A stretch of DNA of 64,000 nucleotides from Rehmannia glutinosa (GCA_016081115.2 JABTTQ020002835.1:248001-312000); one strand, 5' to 3'. Shown: positions 34,143 to 46,527, counted from the stretch's first letter. Numbers and translations: made by a program. Notes: a model not told the origin generated them from the letters alone.

Positions 34143-36002
34143 ATGGATGGTACCGCCCCTAGCTATACTACTACTTTGGCCTCTGCGTCAAAAGATCTCC
34201 CCAAAGTTGTCGACCACACATTTGTTTCTACTTTAGCTTTTGATTCTCACAATGTGTCAAGCTTGTGTTTTTCCAAGGGAAGCAAGAGAAAATGTAGTGC
34301 TCTTGATAAACCTATTAACTTGAAAGATGGGTCTTCTCTGGTTCTTGGGCTGGGAGGTTCATCAAATTCGTGCACTACGATATGCTCAGGGAAAGAAATG
34401 GAAGAGGAGTCTTCTATAGATCTTGGTCTAAGTATTAACCTCCACAGAGGAGATAACAGGGCTTCCAATGCAAAGAAGGTTTCTGCCGGGAATTTGGATT
34501 TGCTTAAGATAAAGAATCCTGTTTTAGATCTTCAATTAAGTTTATCCACTGTACCTACAGCATCTGATGTAACTACCATTTCCCAAGGACTCATTCCTTT
34601 CCAAAATTATGTCGTGTCACAAGCTTTAGCCCCTAGAGCTGAAATAGTGGATGACGGTTCGACATCATCTCGGTGGAAAACGGGTTCTCTAGTGTCCCCT
34701 CTACAGAATGTTGAGTTTTCAACCCCCATCTACCAAAACCATGTCTATAGCAATCCTAACCCAGTGACCCCGAGTATTTCCGGCCCAGTTAATCAACAAC
34801 AGCGTAAGATTAGAGTGAAGAAATGCACGTTTGAAGGATGCACTACGGGTGCAAGAGGTGCTTCCGGTCTTTGTATTGCGCATGGAGGTGGGCGGAGGTG
34901 TCAGAGACCCGGCTGTCCTAAGGGTGCCGAAGGTAAAACAATTTTTTGCAAGGCACATGGAGGTGGTCGGCGGTGCCAGCACCTTGGGTGTACTAAAAGT
35001 GCCGAAGGTCGTACGGATTACTGCATAGGCCACGGTGGTGGCAGACGGTGCCATCACGAGGGTTGCCCTCGTGCCTCGAGAGGCAAATCTGGTTTATGCA
35101 TTCGCCATGGAGGCGGGAAAAGGTGCAGGATCGAAAATTGCACAAAGAGCGCCGAGGGCATATCGGGCCTCTGCATCTCTCATGGAGGTGGCCGTAGATG
35201 TCAATACCCCGATTGTACAAAAGGCGCTCAAGGAAGCACGATGTTTTGTAAAGCTCATGGCGGGGGCCGAAGGTGCTCGTTTTTGGGGTGCACAAAAGGT
35301 GCAGAAGGGAGCACAATGTTTTGTAAAGGCCATGGTGGCGGAAAAAGGTGTACGTCCGAAGGGTGCACCAAGAGCGTCCACGGGGGAACTTTATTTTGCG
35401 TTAGTCATGGTGGGGGCAAGAGATGTGCCATGTTTGGATGTACTAAGAGCGCGAGGGGACGGACGGATTTCTGTGTCCGTCATGGCGGTGGGAAAAGATG
35501 CAAGTTCGAAGGATGCACGAAGAGTGCACAAGGAAGCACAGATTTTTGCAAGGCCCATGGTGGAGGAAAACGGTGCTCGTGGGGACATTTGGGTTTGGAG
35601 TCTGGCGGTCTTGGTGTCGTTCCGTGTGATAAGTTTGCTAGGGGGAAATCTGGGTTTTGTGCTGCCCACACCGCACAAGCACAGGAGAAAGGCGCTGTTG
35701 TGCCTGGAAACAGTCTTTCTTACCCTGGCACTAGTAATGATTGTGAGACAACTTCAATTGGTTCAGTGGGCTATAGTTATGGAAATGAAGTGAGATCTCT
35801 GCCGATTTTGCCCCCTGAAAATTTAATTATTGGAAGTTCTTGCATGGATCGGTTCTCTCTTCCCGAAGGCAGGGTGCATGGAGGTAGTCTGATGGCAATG
35901 CTTAGAGGCGGCACAAATTTTGAAACGAGCGATGGTAATCAAGACAGCAATAGCCAGTTAGACCCGCGAAAGTCGTTTCACATTGCTCATAAATGGGTGT
36001 AA
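34143..36002 (+). CDS. WRKY19/loricrin-like Cys-His repeat protein
   Basis: Single-exon frame of 619 residues. Residues 228-477 are ten 25-residue repeats of the form C-X4-C-X10-C-X2-H ending in GGG(R/K)RC, followed by a degenerate eleventh (478 to about 510). Such repeats are known from the N-terminal region of Arabidopsis WRKY19 and its 'loricrin-like' relatives; the spaced Cys and His probably bind zinc (inference). There is no WRKY domain, so a WRKY19 label would mislead. Before the repeats, LDLQLSL (128-134) and DLGLSINL (93-100) have the LxLxL form of EAR repression motifs, which hints at a nuclear transcription role. The C-terminal 110 residues are Ser/Gly-rich. The ATG follows an acceptor-like site. 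The molecular function of this family is not established. Confidence 0.9.
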   Translation: MDGTAPSYTTTLASASKDLPKVVDHTFVSTLAFDSHNVSSLCFSKGSKRKCSALDKPINLKDGSSLVLGLGGSSNSCTTICSGKEMEEESSIDLGLSINLHRGDNRASNAKKVSAGNLDLLKIKNPVLDLQLSLSTVPTASDVTTISQGLIPFQNYVVSQALAPRAEIVDDGSTSSRWKTGSLVSPLQNVEFSTPIYQNHVYSNPNPVTPSISGPVNQQQRKIRVKKCTFEGCTTGARGASGLCIAHGGGRRCQRPGCPKGAEGKTIFCKAHGGGRRCQHLGCTKSAEGRTDYCIGHGGGRRCHHEGCPRASRGKSGLCIRHGGGKRCRIENCTKSAEGISGLCISHGGGRRCQYPDCTKGAQGSTMFCKAHGGGRRCSFLGCTKGAEGSTMFCKGHGGGKRCTSEGCTKSVHGGTLFCVSHGGGKRCAMFGCTKSARGRTDFCVRHGGGKRCKFEGCTKSAQGSTDFCKAHGGGKRCSWGHLGLESGGLGVVPCDKFARGKSGFCAAHTAQAQEKGAVVPGNSLSYPGTSNDCETTSIGSVGYSYGNEVRSLPILPPENLIIGSSCMDRFSLPEGRVHGGSLMAMLRGGTNFETSDGNQDSNSQLDPRKSFHIAHKWV

Positions 36003-36737
36003 GCATTTGTCATTCATTCAGTATTATTTAGCTATGTTACATTTACTTTTTAGTAGTTCTGCTGGTTTTAGTCTTGTTGCTATGGTGGATAATAAGTTTC
36101 TTATCTTGTTTTATCAGTGTGAATTATAGGTGTGTTTGAGGACTTCTGAAGTCAAGGGGTGTTAAGTTATATAGATAGGAGTGTTTAAAGTTTAGTTTGG
36201 TGTTTTTTTTTTCTTGTAAATATTTTATTTTTATCAATTTATGAAACCTAAAGTATTGTAAATGGTAATAATGTTTCTCTTCATCTTTATCTATGTTATC
36301 ATTTTGCTGCTCCTTCATCTGCACTGAATGACCTATATCAGATTTCTTACCTAACAGTTTGTTAAGTCTTGCCCATTAATGTTTACTTACATTCATGAGA
36401 AACCAAGTGAAAGCTGATATACATTTATAAATGATAGGGATAATTACCAACAAAAATAAAGAATGAAGTTTGGGGTAACCAAGACTTTTGTTGCAGTTGT
36501 GAGAATATTTTACAAGTATTTTACTTCCATGATAGCCCAAAATATTTTACAGTTTTTACTTGGAAGACCAAATTTACATGGAAATTTTACTTCCATGTAG
36601 ATACTTGTAACTACAATTTTTGTAAATCACAATCATCACCAGCACCTTAATTCCAGTTTTTTTGGGTTGGTGGCGTGAAGTTTAGAGTGTCAAGTAATTG
36701 TTTAAAATTAGTTAACACTATAAATTCAAGCAAAAAT

Positions 36738-36830
36738 CAAAGAAGCAAAGTTTTATGTCGAATGCTCATCTTATTGCAACCTATCAAAGAAGCAAAGTTT
36801 TATGCCGAATGCTCATCTTATTGCAACCTT
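36738..36830 (+). repeat. Tandem duplication of about 45 bp
   Basis: The unit caaagaagcaaagttttatg, then (t/c)cgaatgctcatcttattgc and aacct, occurs twice in a row with one base difference, downstream of the WRKY19-like gene. Confidence 0.8.
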
Positions 36831-36999
36831 CATACGAAGAAATGAGAGAAAATTTCAAGACCATCATTATTATAGGTTTTTCCACTTGCATAGAAAATAT
36901 CATGAAACATGTGAGTAGCAATGAAAATCGAACCAAACTTCTTGATACTCGACTTGAGATTGATCGTTAAAAGCTCATTTGAACTATGTGCATCAACAT

Positions 37000-37255
37000 A
37001 ACAAACCAACTTGAACACAATTTTCCATTCGATAAAATATAAAGCTCGACTTGAACTTGATTCGAGTAGTAAAAAATATGATAACGTGTAAAAATACCAA
37101 AGTACTTGAGGACTCGTATTCGAATTGACTCAATCTCGATTCGATTAATAATCAAACCAATCTCAAACACAATTTTTGAATTTCGATAAAAATTCAAACA
37201 AGTATGAACAATATTATGTTTGGCTCGACTCGAGTCGTTTACACCGCTGCATGTG
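37000..37255. repeat. Dispersed 'cgactcgagtcg' repeat
   Basis: It is rich in ctcgacttgaac, gattcgagtag and gactcgagtcg words and is similar in style to 7795-8092. The boundaries are uncertain. Confidence 0.4.
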
Positions 37256-37868
37256 AGTTGAGATAGTTGCTCTATAGATTGATATTGTAAAATCTTGTAC
37301 AGCAACTTTTTAAAATATTAATCTTATATTATACACACAGTTTTTGTTGTATAACCAATATTTTCGCGAATCATTTTCATATTATCCCAAATAATACCCA
37401 AGATACTGATTTCAAGAGCTAATGAATTATTCCCGCATCCGAAATCTGGTCAAAAAACCATGATGACACAAACATACGAACAATTATTGTTTGGTATTAA
37501 AAATCTCACGTATATCGTCGACCAGAGATAGACCTGAAAAACTTTCTACCACTTTTCGATATTTTTTTCATTCAAATAACAACATTCATTACAAGCTCAA
37601 CGAAACTGACCACATAAGGGCAAAATCAAATGAAAATTGTTTTGACATAAATTACAAAAAACGAAAAGCAAAAAATTCCAGAGAAAATGGACATGCTGAT
37701 GGTAAATCAAATACCAAAGTCACTGCACTAATTGACCTAAAGTCAATATAACTGAATCAACGACAATAATTAGATGAGGGCATAATAGATCTCCAATCTC
37801 TTTTACCATCTACGCATCGACAGTGCATGCAATGCCAGAATATAGATGTCCGAAATTTCCTTCGCCTT

Positions 37869-40800
37869 TTACACTTTTCTGACCTGAATATTATGAGTCG
37901 ATTGGAATCGCCAGATAGGTTGTCTGCCGCTTTGAACAAGAGCAACTTGCTCGCCTTCTTTCACCATTCCTTGCTTCTATAGATTGGCAAGAAGTTAACA
38001 TGAGAAAAACAGAGTGTATTTTTCTTTCTATATGCTATTAAACAAGAACTAGATTGAAATATGCAAGAAAAAGAAAGAGACACGGTTCATATAAAGTAAG
38101 AAATCATTACCATATCAGATCAGAATAAGGTCATTTGATGTGTTAGCATCAAAACTACATACAAAATATAAATCCACATCCCCTTATGAATTATTATAAT
38201 TACAAAAACAAACCCTAAGGTTTAGCCTAATGACAAAAAAAAGCAGTTACCTTTCAAAATTATAAATATCCCCTTGACATTTGTTTATATATTACAAATT
38301 GCATCCTCAAGAGGGGGTATTTGCTAGGTAAATACAAACCTCAAGGAGGTGCTTGTAACTCCTTAAGGGATTATTTGTAATTTTGAAAGATATTGGAGTT
38401 TTTTTATAATTAGGCTAAACCTCAAAGATAGTATTTGTAATTATCCCTAATATTATTCGTATATGATTCTAGAAAATGTTTTCTTAGAAATGTCAGTTGT
38501 AAATATCAATGAATCTGTTATCAATATTTTCGGTTCAATTTCGATGATTACTTTCGTTAAGTAACTAGCATAAAGCAATGTTGTAGAAATCGCTAGGTAC
38601 TATTCTTTTATTTTTACTTTTTTAATCTACTTTTGGCCGCCTAGGCCCCATTTGGACATAATAGCCTCGGCTTAGGGGTGCTTAGGCCGATTTTTACAAC
38701 ACTAGCATAAAGTACTTGATGACATTCAAGTTCAAGCATAGATGGAATCTCACCTGTAACAAACCCAACGCATTTGCAAATGTCTCATCAGCATCAGCTG
38801 AGAACTCCATGTGTATGGGGCAAACCCCCTGGTATAGAGCCAATCTCTGCTGTACTCTCTTCCTGTTACGCAATTACACCCAATTAAAATCAATTAATGA
38901 GAGATGCTGTCTTCTCGTAACACCCATTAAAATCATTTCTCATTTACTTTGAAATATCATTTTCAGTAGCGCTCTGAGGAGTATCGGATAATTTACTAAA
39001 GTATTGGAATTTGCATAGTAGGATGAGCTGAGTCTCATTCTTTGTTCTCAAAAGTCACAAGCTAACTTTTGTACTGAAAAAGTAATTGCATTAATTTTAT
39101 GGATAATTACAAAACTTACCTTGAGGTTTGGATTAATTACAGAAAACCTCATAAATTTTTTAAAATTACAAAAAATCCTGTGAGATTTGATTCTGCATTA
39201 CATTTTACCCCCTTCATATGCAAAAATATTTCAAACAACCCCCCTCACATTTGTAAAAACATTGCAATTACCAACTTACATTTAACACATAATCAAACCT
39301 CAAGGTGTTTTTTCTAATTTTCAAACGTCTATGGGTTTTTTTTTGAAATTAACCCAAATCTCAGGGTTAGTTTTTGTAATTATCCCTTAATTTTAATATA
39401 ATGTACTTCACGTGACTCACTCATTTGTGAAAGCAAAAATTGTGCCAGATGGCCTGTAATGGCTTAGTAGAATGGCCATGAACCCAGTTCTAGTGAAGAC
39501 AACAATTGAAGTTCCAAGTGTGTTAGACATCATTGTTGCATGGAATGCAAACATCTCGCTCATATGGTTCTGCAAGAAAAGAAAATAATTAGTAAACAAC
39601 CTCAATGAGGTTCAAATGTATGCGCATTGCTCAAAATGTGTGCAGATAACTAAATCTTAGAAATTGTCCAAGAAAAAATATACTGACCTTGAAGGCTTGT
39701 CCCAGATTTGACGGGGTTTCTGGACCAACTACAGTGGCTTCAGTCCGTAAAGAGACTGTGTGCATGACCTTGACAGCTTTCAGAGGAAACCTGATATGGA
39801 AGTGAAATTAATTCAATCATGTGATAGTGCATAAAAAACAATAGGAATAATTACAAAAATTACCCCCGAGGTTTGCCTAATTACAAAAAGCTCCAGTTAT
39901 CTTTCAAAATTACAAATACCCCATTGACACTTATCTATTTTACAAATTGCAACCTCACGAGGGATACTAGTTAGGTAAATACAAACCTAATGAGGGTTTT
40001 TGTAACACCTGAAAGGGGTATTTGAAATTTTGATAGATAATTGGGTCTTTTAGTAATTAGGCTAAAACTCAGGAGTAGTTTTTGTAATAATGCCAAAACA
40101 TTATGTGAAAAGAACATAGGCCTAATGTCAAAATCAAGGAAAAATTACTCACTTTCCGTGGGCCGTTTCTCCAGAAAGCATAACAGCATCAGCACCCTCT
40201 CTTACAGCAATTGCAATATCTGATACCTCTGCTCGCGTAGGAGTGGGATGTACAATCATGCTTTCAAGCATATTTGTTGCTACAATGACTGCTTTTCCCA
40301 TGCTTCGACATATTTCGATGATTTCTTCCTACATTTGTAAAAAATTGATTTTGTAACATATTATTATATGTACTTGACAATGTTATTCTATATACAAATC
40401 CAGCTACCCCTTGTCCATCCGCGCAAAATTAGCAACGACGGAGAGGGAATAGATCTTGAGATTACCTGCAATAAAGGAACCTCTTCAATTGGCAATTCTG
40501 CACCAAGATCCCCTCTGGCAACCATTGCCTGACAAAGAAAAGAAACCAAAGCTATTATCTTGCAGGGAAAATTTTATATTCACCAAACTGAAAGGAAAAT
40601 AATCAGGAGAGATAAGAAGATAAGTAAGATTCAATACAGTATAGCCCTAAATTTGTTCTTCTAGCATTTCACCCAGCCAAGTAGAAGTATGGGAGATGGG
40701 TCCTTATCATACAGTGCGAGTTTCAGATATATTTATCTTTAAAGAATCATAATTAGCATTTAGAAGTTAAACGACCGGCGGTTAATTTTATACTAGAAAA

Positions 40801-43800
40801 CTGTCAACTTACTCGTTACTTGACAATCAGCAATGACCCAAATTATGATCATCTTCTTCAAATTAAAGTCTGATTTTCCACAAATCCGAATAAATTGCGT
40901 GTAGCAACAGATATTTATTTCAAAATTGACTTAAATGTTTATGTCGTTACCCCATCAGATGCAGTTATGATTGAATGCAAATTTGGTATGGAATCTGCAC
41001 TTTCAATTTTTACAATGACATGAATGTCTGCACCAGCATCTGCAGAAAAAAGAAGAAAAAAAGAATGAGCTTATTATGTCAGGAATACAATTAACTCTTG
41101 TGTTGTAATTATATTGCCTAGATATTGAAATTTACCCTTCAGATAATTCTTTAGTTCATGGACCACAGCTGCATCCTTGACAAAGGAAACCGCATAAAAG
41201 TCAACTTTGTTGTCCACTCCAAACTTGATATCATCCCAGTCTTTCTCTGTTGCATGATAGTCCAGAAGATCATTCACAGAGGAAGAAAACGGAAATACAG
41301 AATACCCAGCCATCAAAGCAAAATTGAAAAGCATGCACAGAGACTATTCTTGTTTAGAATGAGAACAGTTGGTGATTTAATAAATAGGATTGCCAATCTG
41401 ACCAGTAATGGATGGAAGTGTCGCGCTTTTTCCACGAACATTAAGATGTCTCCGAGATTTAAGCTCTCCTCCATCAACAACTTCACATTTCACGGAATCT
41501 TTAGTTTTCGATTTTACCGTTAGTGACATCATACCACCTGAACCGTCAAGCAGTAGTCAGCAGCAGCGAGAAAGTATTAGCAGCATAAAATATTCCCACA
41601 GGCTGTAGTTCTGGAAATGGGATTTTATTATGATGTTCATGTTGATATGAAATTTAATAGACTTCACTCACAGAAACACATATGAGCCTGCACATGCAGA
41701 TTCACAACCAAAAAAGCAAACACGAACAATTATTGGCATATGACGAAGTTCAAAGGTTTGATTTCCAAATTTAAAAATTTCCCTTGCCAAGTCTTAGTGA
41801 GTCCTATGACTTGCATAACTGATAATTTTTGTGGCCAACATAATGAATTGAGTGAAAACGCCCAGTGTACCATAATCAACTTTCCATCTGGGTTGACAGT
41901 GAACAACATATTGCCATCCATAGATAGTCTGATTTATCATTCACAACAAACATAATTTAATAAAAAAAAACGGAGTAATATACCATCCACGAGAAGCATG
42001 TCCCCGACTTCAACATCATTAACAAAATCATCATAGTTGACACTAACACAGTCTGCTGTGCCAACTCCTCTTTGAATTGTAAAAGTAAATTCCTGACCAG
42101 GATTCAGTATAATTGGTTGAGGTAAGTCGCCACTCCTGACCTCAGGACCCTGCAAGCAGAATTCACATGGCAATCAGGAGAAATGCATTAGATATAAATG
42201 AATAGAGAATTTAGGATATTAAAAGGTAACACATCCCTCAGAAAGCATTATTTCAAACATTTATTTGTTGTGATTTGTTAAGTCCAAATTGAAGTTCTAT
42301 CTAGTGCTTCTGATCCATATTTAGGGTGAATACTCGCCAAAAGCTTCAAATCCTGAAAGAATATGACTAAGGGAAGCTCAAAGCTAGCCAACCTCCTTCC
42401 TCATGCTCACATCCTCACAGATCTCCTTTGTTGAGAATCTTGGGACAGTTTTAGACTTTTAGTGGTTGAAGTTAAATTTGACCAGGACCCAACAGCTAGT
42501 CCAATCCACTCTCCAAAGGAGAACTTTGCTCTAACACTCACTCATTTCAACCAAAAAGTCTCATACCACAGTCCACTACCTTTCTTTTGGCTCTAATTTT
42601 GCTTCGAGATCATCAACGTTTAAGGGAGGATGGGGACCAGGGACCAGGTCACTTTTCTCTTCAACTTGAGCATGTGGTTTAATGTGATTGGAATGAAGTT
42701 GTTAATTTCTTTCAAACGATGCTTTTGACTATTGGACATTGCCCATTGACCTATAATTGTTGTACTTACTCATGGTTCCTCCTCTAATCCTGAATTATAG
42801 AAGAATGTTTTAAAAATTTGCACCACAAGGGGATCCTAAAGTGTACCGATATCATTCCCAAATGGCAGGGCTTCTACAATCTTCCAAAAATCCTAAGTTT
42901 TGCAACCACATGATATTTTGGGGGTCATAAAATAAATGCCATATATTTTTTAGTTAGGCTGCCATATCTTAGATCATAGAAACAGTTGAGGGCATACATT
43001 TCCAATATGAAATATGACTTGAAAATTAATTATTTACCCTACTAATTGCCACAAAAATGGTGATTAACTTACTGAATCTGTAATTGGAAAAACACATAAT
43101 TTGATGTCTACCACATTAAACAAAGGTCTGAAAGCCAGAGAAACAACTTGCCTTGGTGTCGAGCATGATGGCGATGACATTGTCTTTTGATTGGGCATTA
43201 TATTCCTTAACCAAATCAATGACTTTCTGGTGGGATGCATGGTCTCCATGAGACATATTAAGACGAGCAACATTCATTCCAGCCTCTGCCAGCTTCCATA
43301 TCATTTCCTTAGTGTTGGTTGAGGGGCCAATTGTGCAAACAATCTTTGTCTTGCGCCTGACTGTAGGCTTAGACCACACACCCACAGATGTGTCACCAAG
43401 TTGTGGAATCCCCTGTAAAAACTGATTTTGTTCGGAAACCTGCTCAACCGAAAAACAAGAGGAATGATATTTGTAACAGTATTAACAGTAGACAAAATTC
43501 TCACTGAATGCATGTCTGTTTGGTGATTAGAGGTTCACAGGACCTCAACAGTTTGAGGATGTAACCAAGTAGATAATGGTCAAGGTTAGACACAATAGTA
43601 TCCCAGCCTAAACTAGAAATAAAGATTTCTAAGAGTGATAAGCACTATATTAGGCCACGTGGAATTGCAAAGATGAAAAGAGAAAATTTAATTAGTAAAA
43701 TTTTGAGAACAATCAACAATGATGTCCACAATTCATCACCCTCATAATAGTCAGGGTTAACGACTTAATGCTTTTCCAGTAGAGTAGTTTTCATATCATA

Positions 43801-44490
43801 GCTTTGCAAGCACATAAATTATTAAATTAAGAAATAAAGTTGCAAACTCGAATTACTAGCAAGTAGTAAGATTTATTCTTTGTACACAGGAAGTCTTGTA
43901 CACCAAATCGATATTTGATATCTAAATTGAGACTCAAGATCTTAAAATAAAAAATTCACATAACTCCAGAAACAAAAAGGAAAAGCACATGTTTCTGCAA
44001 TTCAAATTATAACAATGAGATTGCAAATTCAATACACTCAATCAAAAAAAAAAAAAAAAACATGCTTCAAAAAATTACTCCCAAGCAGGCACGAAAACTC
44101 ACTCTTTGCCAGACAAACGACATCAAAGAAGCACGAAACAAGCTATTTTCCTCCCAAATAGATCAGCATTCTAAAAAAAACTACCAAAACTACAAACAAC
44201 AAAACATATTTAAAAAAAAAAGACGAAGAAGAAGAAAACGGAAAAACCTTGGGCACATCTTCAGGAGACACCGGAATCACTTCCGACTCAACACGCGCAG
44301 ATCTCCTCGCCGTGATCGGCGCGCTGACATGCACAGCTCCACGGCGGCTCCTCTTCTCAGCTTGAGCCAAAACCTTAGCGGCAAAGCCAAAACTCGGCTT
44401 CAGCTTCTCCGCTTGGCTCTGCAGATTTCCAGCACCAGGACTCGCCGCAAACGATCCGTGAATCAGCCGCGTCGCCACCACTTGCGCCAT
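37869..44490 (-). CDS. Plastid pyruvate kinase, beta-type (PKP2-like), 12 exons
   Basis: Exons, in gene order: 44490-44248, 43412-43152, 42149-41984, 41537-41403, 41246-41136, 41039-40951, 40528-40466, 40328-40153, 39790-39688, 39569-39421, 38862-38754, 37976-37869. They total 1713 nt, 570 residues plus stop; every junction keeps frame. It converts phosphoenolpyruvate and ADP to pyruvate and ATP in plastids, feeding fatty acid synthesis. The first 60 or so residues are rich in Ala, Ser and Arg, as in a transit peptide. The active-site signature HVIVKIESADSI carries Lys316 and Glu318, ARGDLGAE has Asp342, and MLSGETAHGK follows in exon 8. The C-terminus ends IQVRKV, as I recall for beta-type plastid isozymes. 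Intron 2 has a GC donor. The length fits the roughly 580-residue plant family. Confidence 0.95.
38193..38447. mobile_element. Miniature element, 'ggataattac' family (in pyruvate kinase last intron)
   Basis: Inverted ends (ttataattacaaaaac... and ...gtatttgtaattatccc) and shared internal words place it with the family. The target duplication is unclear. It lies in the intron before the last exon. Confidence 0.65.
38575..38705. repeat. Dispersed 'cgctagg / gcctaggc' repeat
   Basis: It starts caatgttgtagaaatcgc and ends ggccgatttttacaacact, giving inverted ends with internal gcctaggcccc text. It is related to 16013 and 52517. Confidence 0.55.
39100..39386. mobile_element. Miniature element, 'ggataattac' family, 9-bp duplication
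   Basis: The ends ggataattacaaaa and ttttgtaattatccc are inverted. ttaatttta flanks it exactly at 39091-39099 and 39387-39395. It lies in a pyruvate kinase intron, 34 bases from the donor of the exon ending at 39421. Confidence 0.82.
39844..40094. mobile_element. Miniature element, 'ggataattac' family
   Basis: Inverted ends (ggaataattac and gtaataatgcc) are flanked by aaaacaata and aaaacatta (8 of 9). It lies in the pyruvate kinase intron between the exons at 39688-39790 and 40153-40328. Confidence 0.75.
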
Positions 44491-44700
44491 CGCCTCAAAA
44501 GCTTCTTAGAAAGAGAAAAAAGGAAATGCTGAAAACACACACAGAGAGAAAGAGAGAGAAGCGAGAACGAAACACAGAAGGTGGGAGAGTATATATTGAG
44601 AATTTGAGAGAGACTTTGGAGAAATCGCCGATATATTTGGAGGTTCTGTGAGTTTCTCTCGTTTGTATCGAAAAATGGAGGCTACCTTCTTACTCTCTGT
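44491..44700 (-). promoter_or_regulatory. Pyruvate kinase promoter and 5' leader
   Basis: On the minus strand a tatata box lies at 44590-44596, about 100 bases upstream of the ATG, and the leader after it is CT-rich, a common feature of plant leaders. A start site near 44560 would be expected (inference). Confidence 0.5.
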
Positions 44701-44823
44701 TCATAACAGTTGGGTTGGGTGGGGGTTTAAGGGGCAAAATCGGGTTTTGGCTTCTCTTTGGGGGTAAGCGATGTCGTTTTGATTTGAGGAGCTCGTTTTG
44801 TCTAGGGCTCGAGCAGTAGAGCC

Positions 44824-45297
44824 TAGGGTTGCAAATAAACCAAGTCGTCTGACTCAATAAAAGCTTGTTTGAGTTCATTTAATGATATTCTTCAGAATAA
44901 ATGAATCAAACTCAAATGTAGAAATATTTGGTTCGTTAGCTCATGAGCAGACTTGTTAGTAAGTTTGTATAAATAAAATAAATAATTTGACTTTAATTTA
45001 ATTTTTATATGTTACTTATGATAAATATAAAAAAATAATTATTTATTTAAATAAAAACATATATATTAATTGATATATTATGAGTTTTAGATATATATAA
45101 TTTCATTTTTTTAATAAATTGAAAAATAATTTAATTTATAATTGATATTTACTAAGCTTCATTAGACTCGATTAAGCTTGAAAAATTCGTGAGTCATCAT
45201 ATGTTCGCTAAATATAAGTTCAAGTTCAACTTGATAATAAACAAAATAAGCTCAAACTATCAAAAGTTTGGCTCAATTCAATTTGATTGCAGCCCTA
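44824..45297. mobile_element. hAT-like non-autonomous element
   Basis: The ends tagggttgcaaat and atttgattgcagccct form a worn inverted pair. The flanks agtagagc and agtgaagc match at 6 of 8. The interior is AT-rich with no transposase. It lies upstream of the pyruvate kinase promoter. Confidence 0.55.
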
Positions 45298-45482
45298 AGT
45301 GAAGCCCTTGGTTAAAAAGAGAAGGAAATAAAAGGGAGTGGCCCTGCCACGCGGGCCTCGTGCACAAACGAACTAAGCCTGGCAATTTATTGGGCTGGAA
45401 TTTTACTTGGGCTATTGGACAAGACAAAAATAGTATCTTTTTTTTTTAGGAACAAAAATAGTATTTAACCACTTCAATTGGC

Positions 45483-45486
<4 letters not shown>

Positions 45487-45521
<35 letters not shown>
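45487..45521. repeat. (ATA)n microsatellite
   Basis: About eleven ata/taa units in a row. Confidence 0.9.
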
Positions 45522-45526
<5 letters not shown>

Positions 45527-45659
45527 TACAAGATAAATTATAATTTTGTCCCGTAATTATAGGAGGATTGCAAATTAGTACATAAAAATCATATTTCATA
45601 AGAAGATAAATATATTTTCTTAAAATAAAAACTCTTGAATTGAGTTCCTTTTTTGGCTG

Positions 45660-45972
45660 CCGCTTGTCTTTCCCTCATCTGATTCTTCAGAAGCTCTAAA
45701 GTCTATGGCAATTGTGGCTCGTGGATCATGGGTCGATATTCCACAGGCCACATTAGACCATCAAGAAGATACTCGAGCATGTGCTAAAAAAACAACTAAC
45801 TTTGTCATTCGAAGATCTTCTAGAAATAGACGTCATTCGTTTAAATTGCATTTTTAAGTTATTTTTGTTATTTTCGTTTTCTGAATTTTAATATTTTTTT
45901 TCTTTGCTACCTGATCGGTTTGTGATCAGGACTTTTTCCTTTCTTTTTATATATTTTTATTTATTAAAAAAA
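45660..45972 (+). mobile_element. 5'-truncated LINE (L1 type) with 17-bp target duplication
   Basis: A 313-bp insert ends in tttatttattaaaaaaa and is flanked by the exact 17-bp repeat agttccttttttggctg (45643-45659 and 45973-45989). The 3' text (cgttttctg...gctacctgatcgg...tcaggacttttt) is the usual plant L1 tail, as I recall it. The start encodes a C-terminal scrap of an open frame ending near 45856. Truncation, A-rich tail and long duplication together indicate target-primed reverse transcription. Confidence 0.85.
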
Positions 45973-45999
45973 AGTTCCTTTTTTGGCTGAAAATTGCAA

Positions 46000-46525
46000 A
46001 ATCAGCCAAAAATAATTGGGAGTTCACGTGTTGGTGAGATAACAAGGACTCAATTCGCAAGTTTTTTTCTTTTAATTACAAGATTCTTTTGTAAGCATGA
46101 TTTTAGGAGACCAAATTTATGACCGCTATATAATTAGAGGACCAAAATTACAATTTAGCATAAATTATGCGAGTGGTATTTTAAAATTTAATTGATATGT
46201 TGATGGATAATCATGGAATTGGTTGAGAATTTTATTCTCGAAATAGATTTATAAGCCAATTTGACCATTAAATCGACAAAAAAAATATTATAGTCTCGTC
46301 CAACAAAAGCTACTATAGTATGTAGTTGGCCTCTCATATCTTTTTGTGTTAGCTTCTTAAAAACAGGGAAAAAGTAGTTATTCAGGGTACAATTTATTTA
46401 ATTAATGTGTAACATTTCATAGTAAGTTTTTCTAAGTTTGTGTTCTCCTCATAAAATTATTATAACAATTATCAGTGGCATTTTAAAGGGCTTGGAGAAT
46501 TTATATGTTCTTTTTGCATTATTCT
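46000..46525. other. No gene seen
   Basis: AT-rich intergenic sequence. Confidence 0.5.
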
Positions 46526-46527
46526 GG

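Noticed and set aside
35035..35793. A 252-residue open frame overlapping the WRKY19-like gene
   Set aside because: It is a shifted-frame shadow of the Cys-His repeat array, kept open by the repeat's codon composition.
44143..44247. Extension of pyruvate kinase exon 1 into a hydrophobic tail
   Set aside because: The open frame past 44248 is intron read-through after the gtttttccg donor; the family sequence continues in the exon at 43412.
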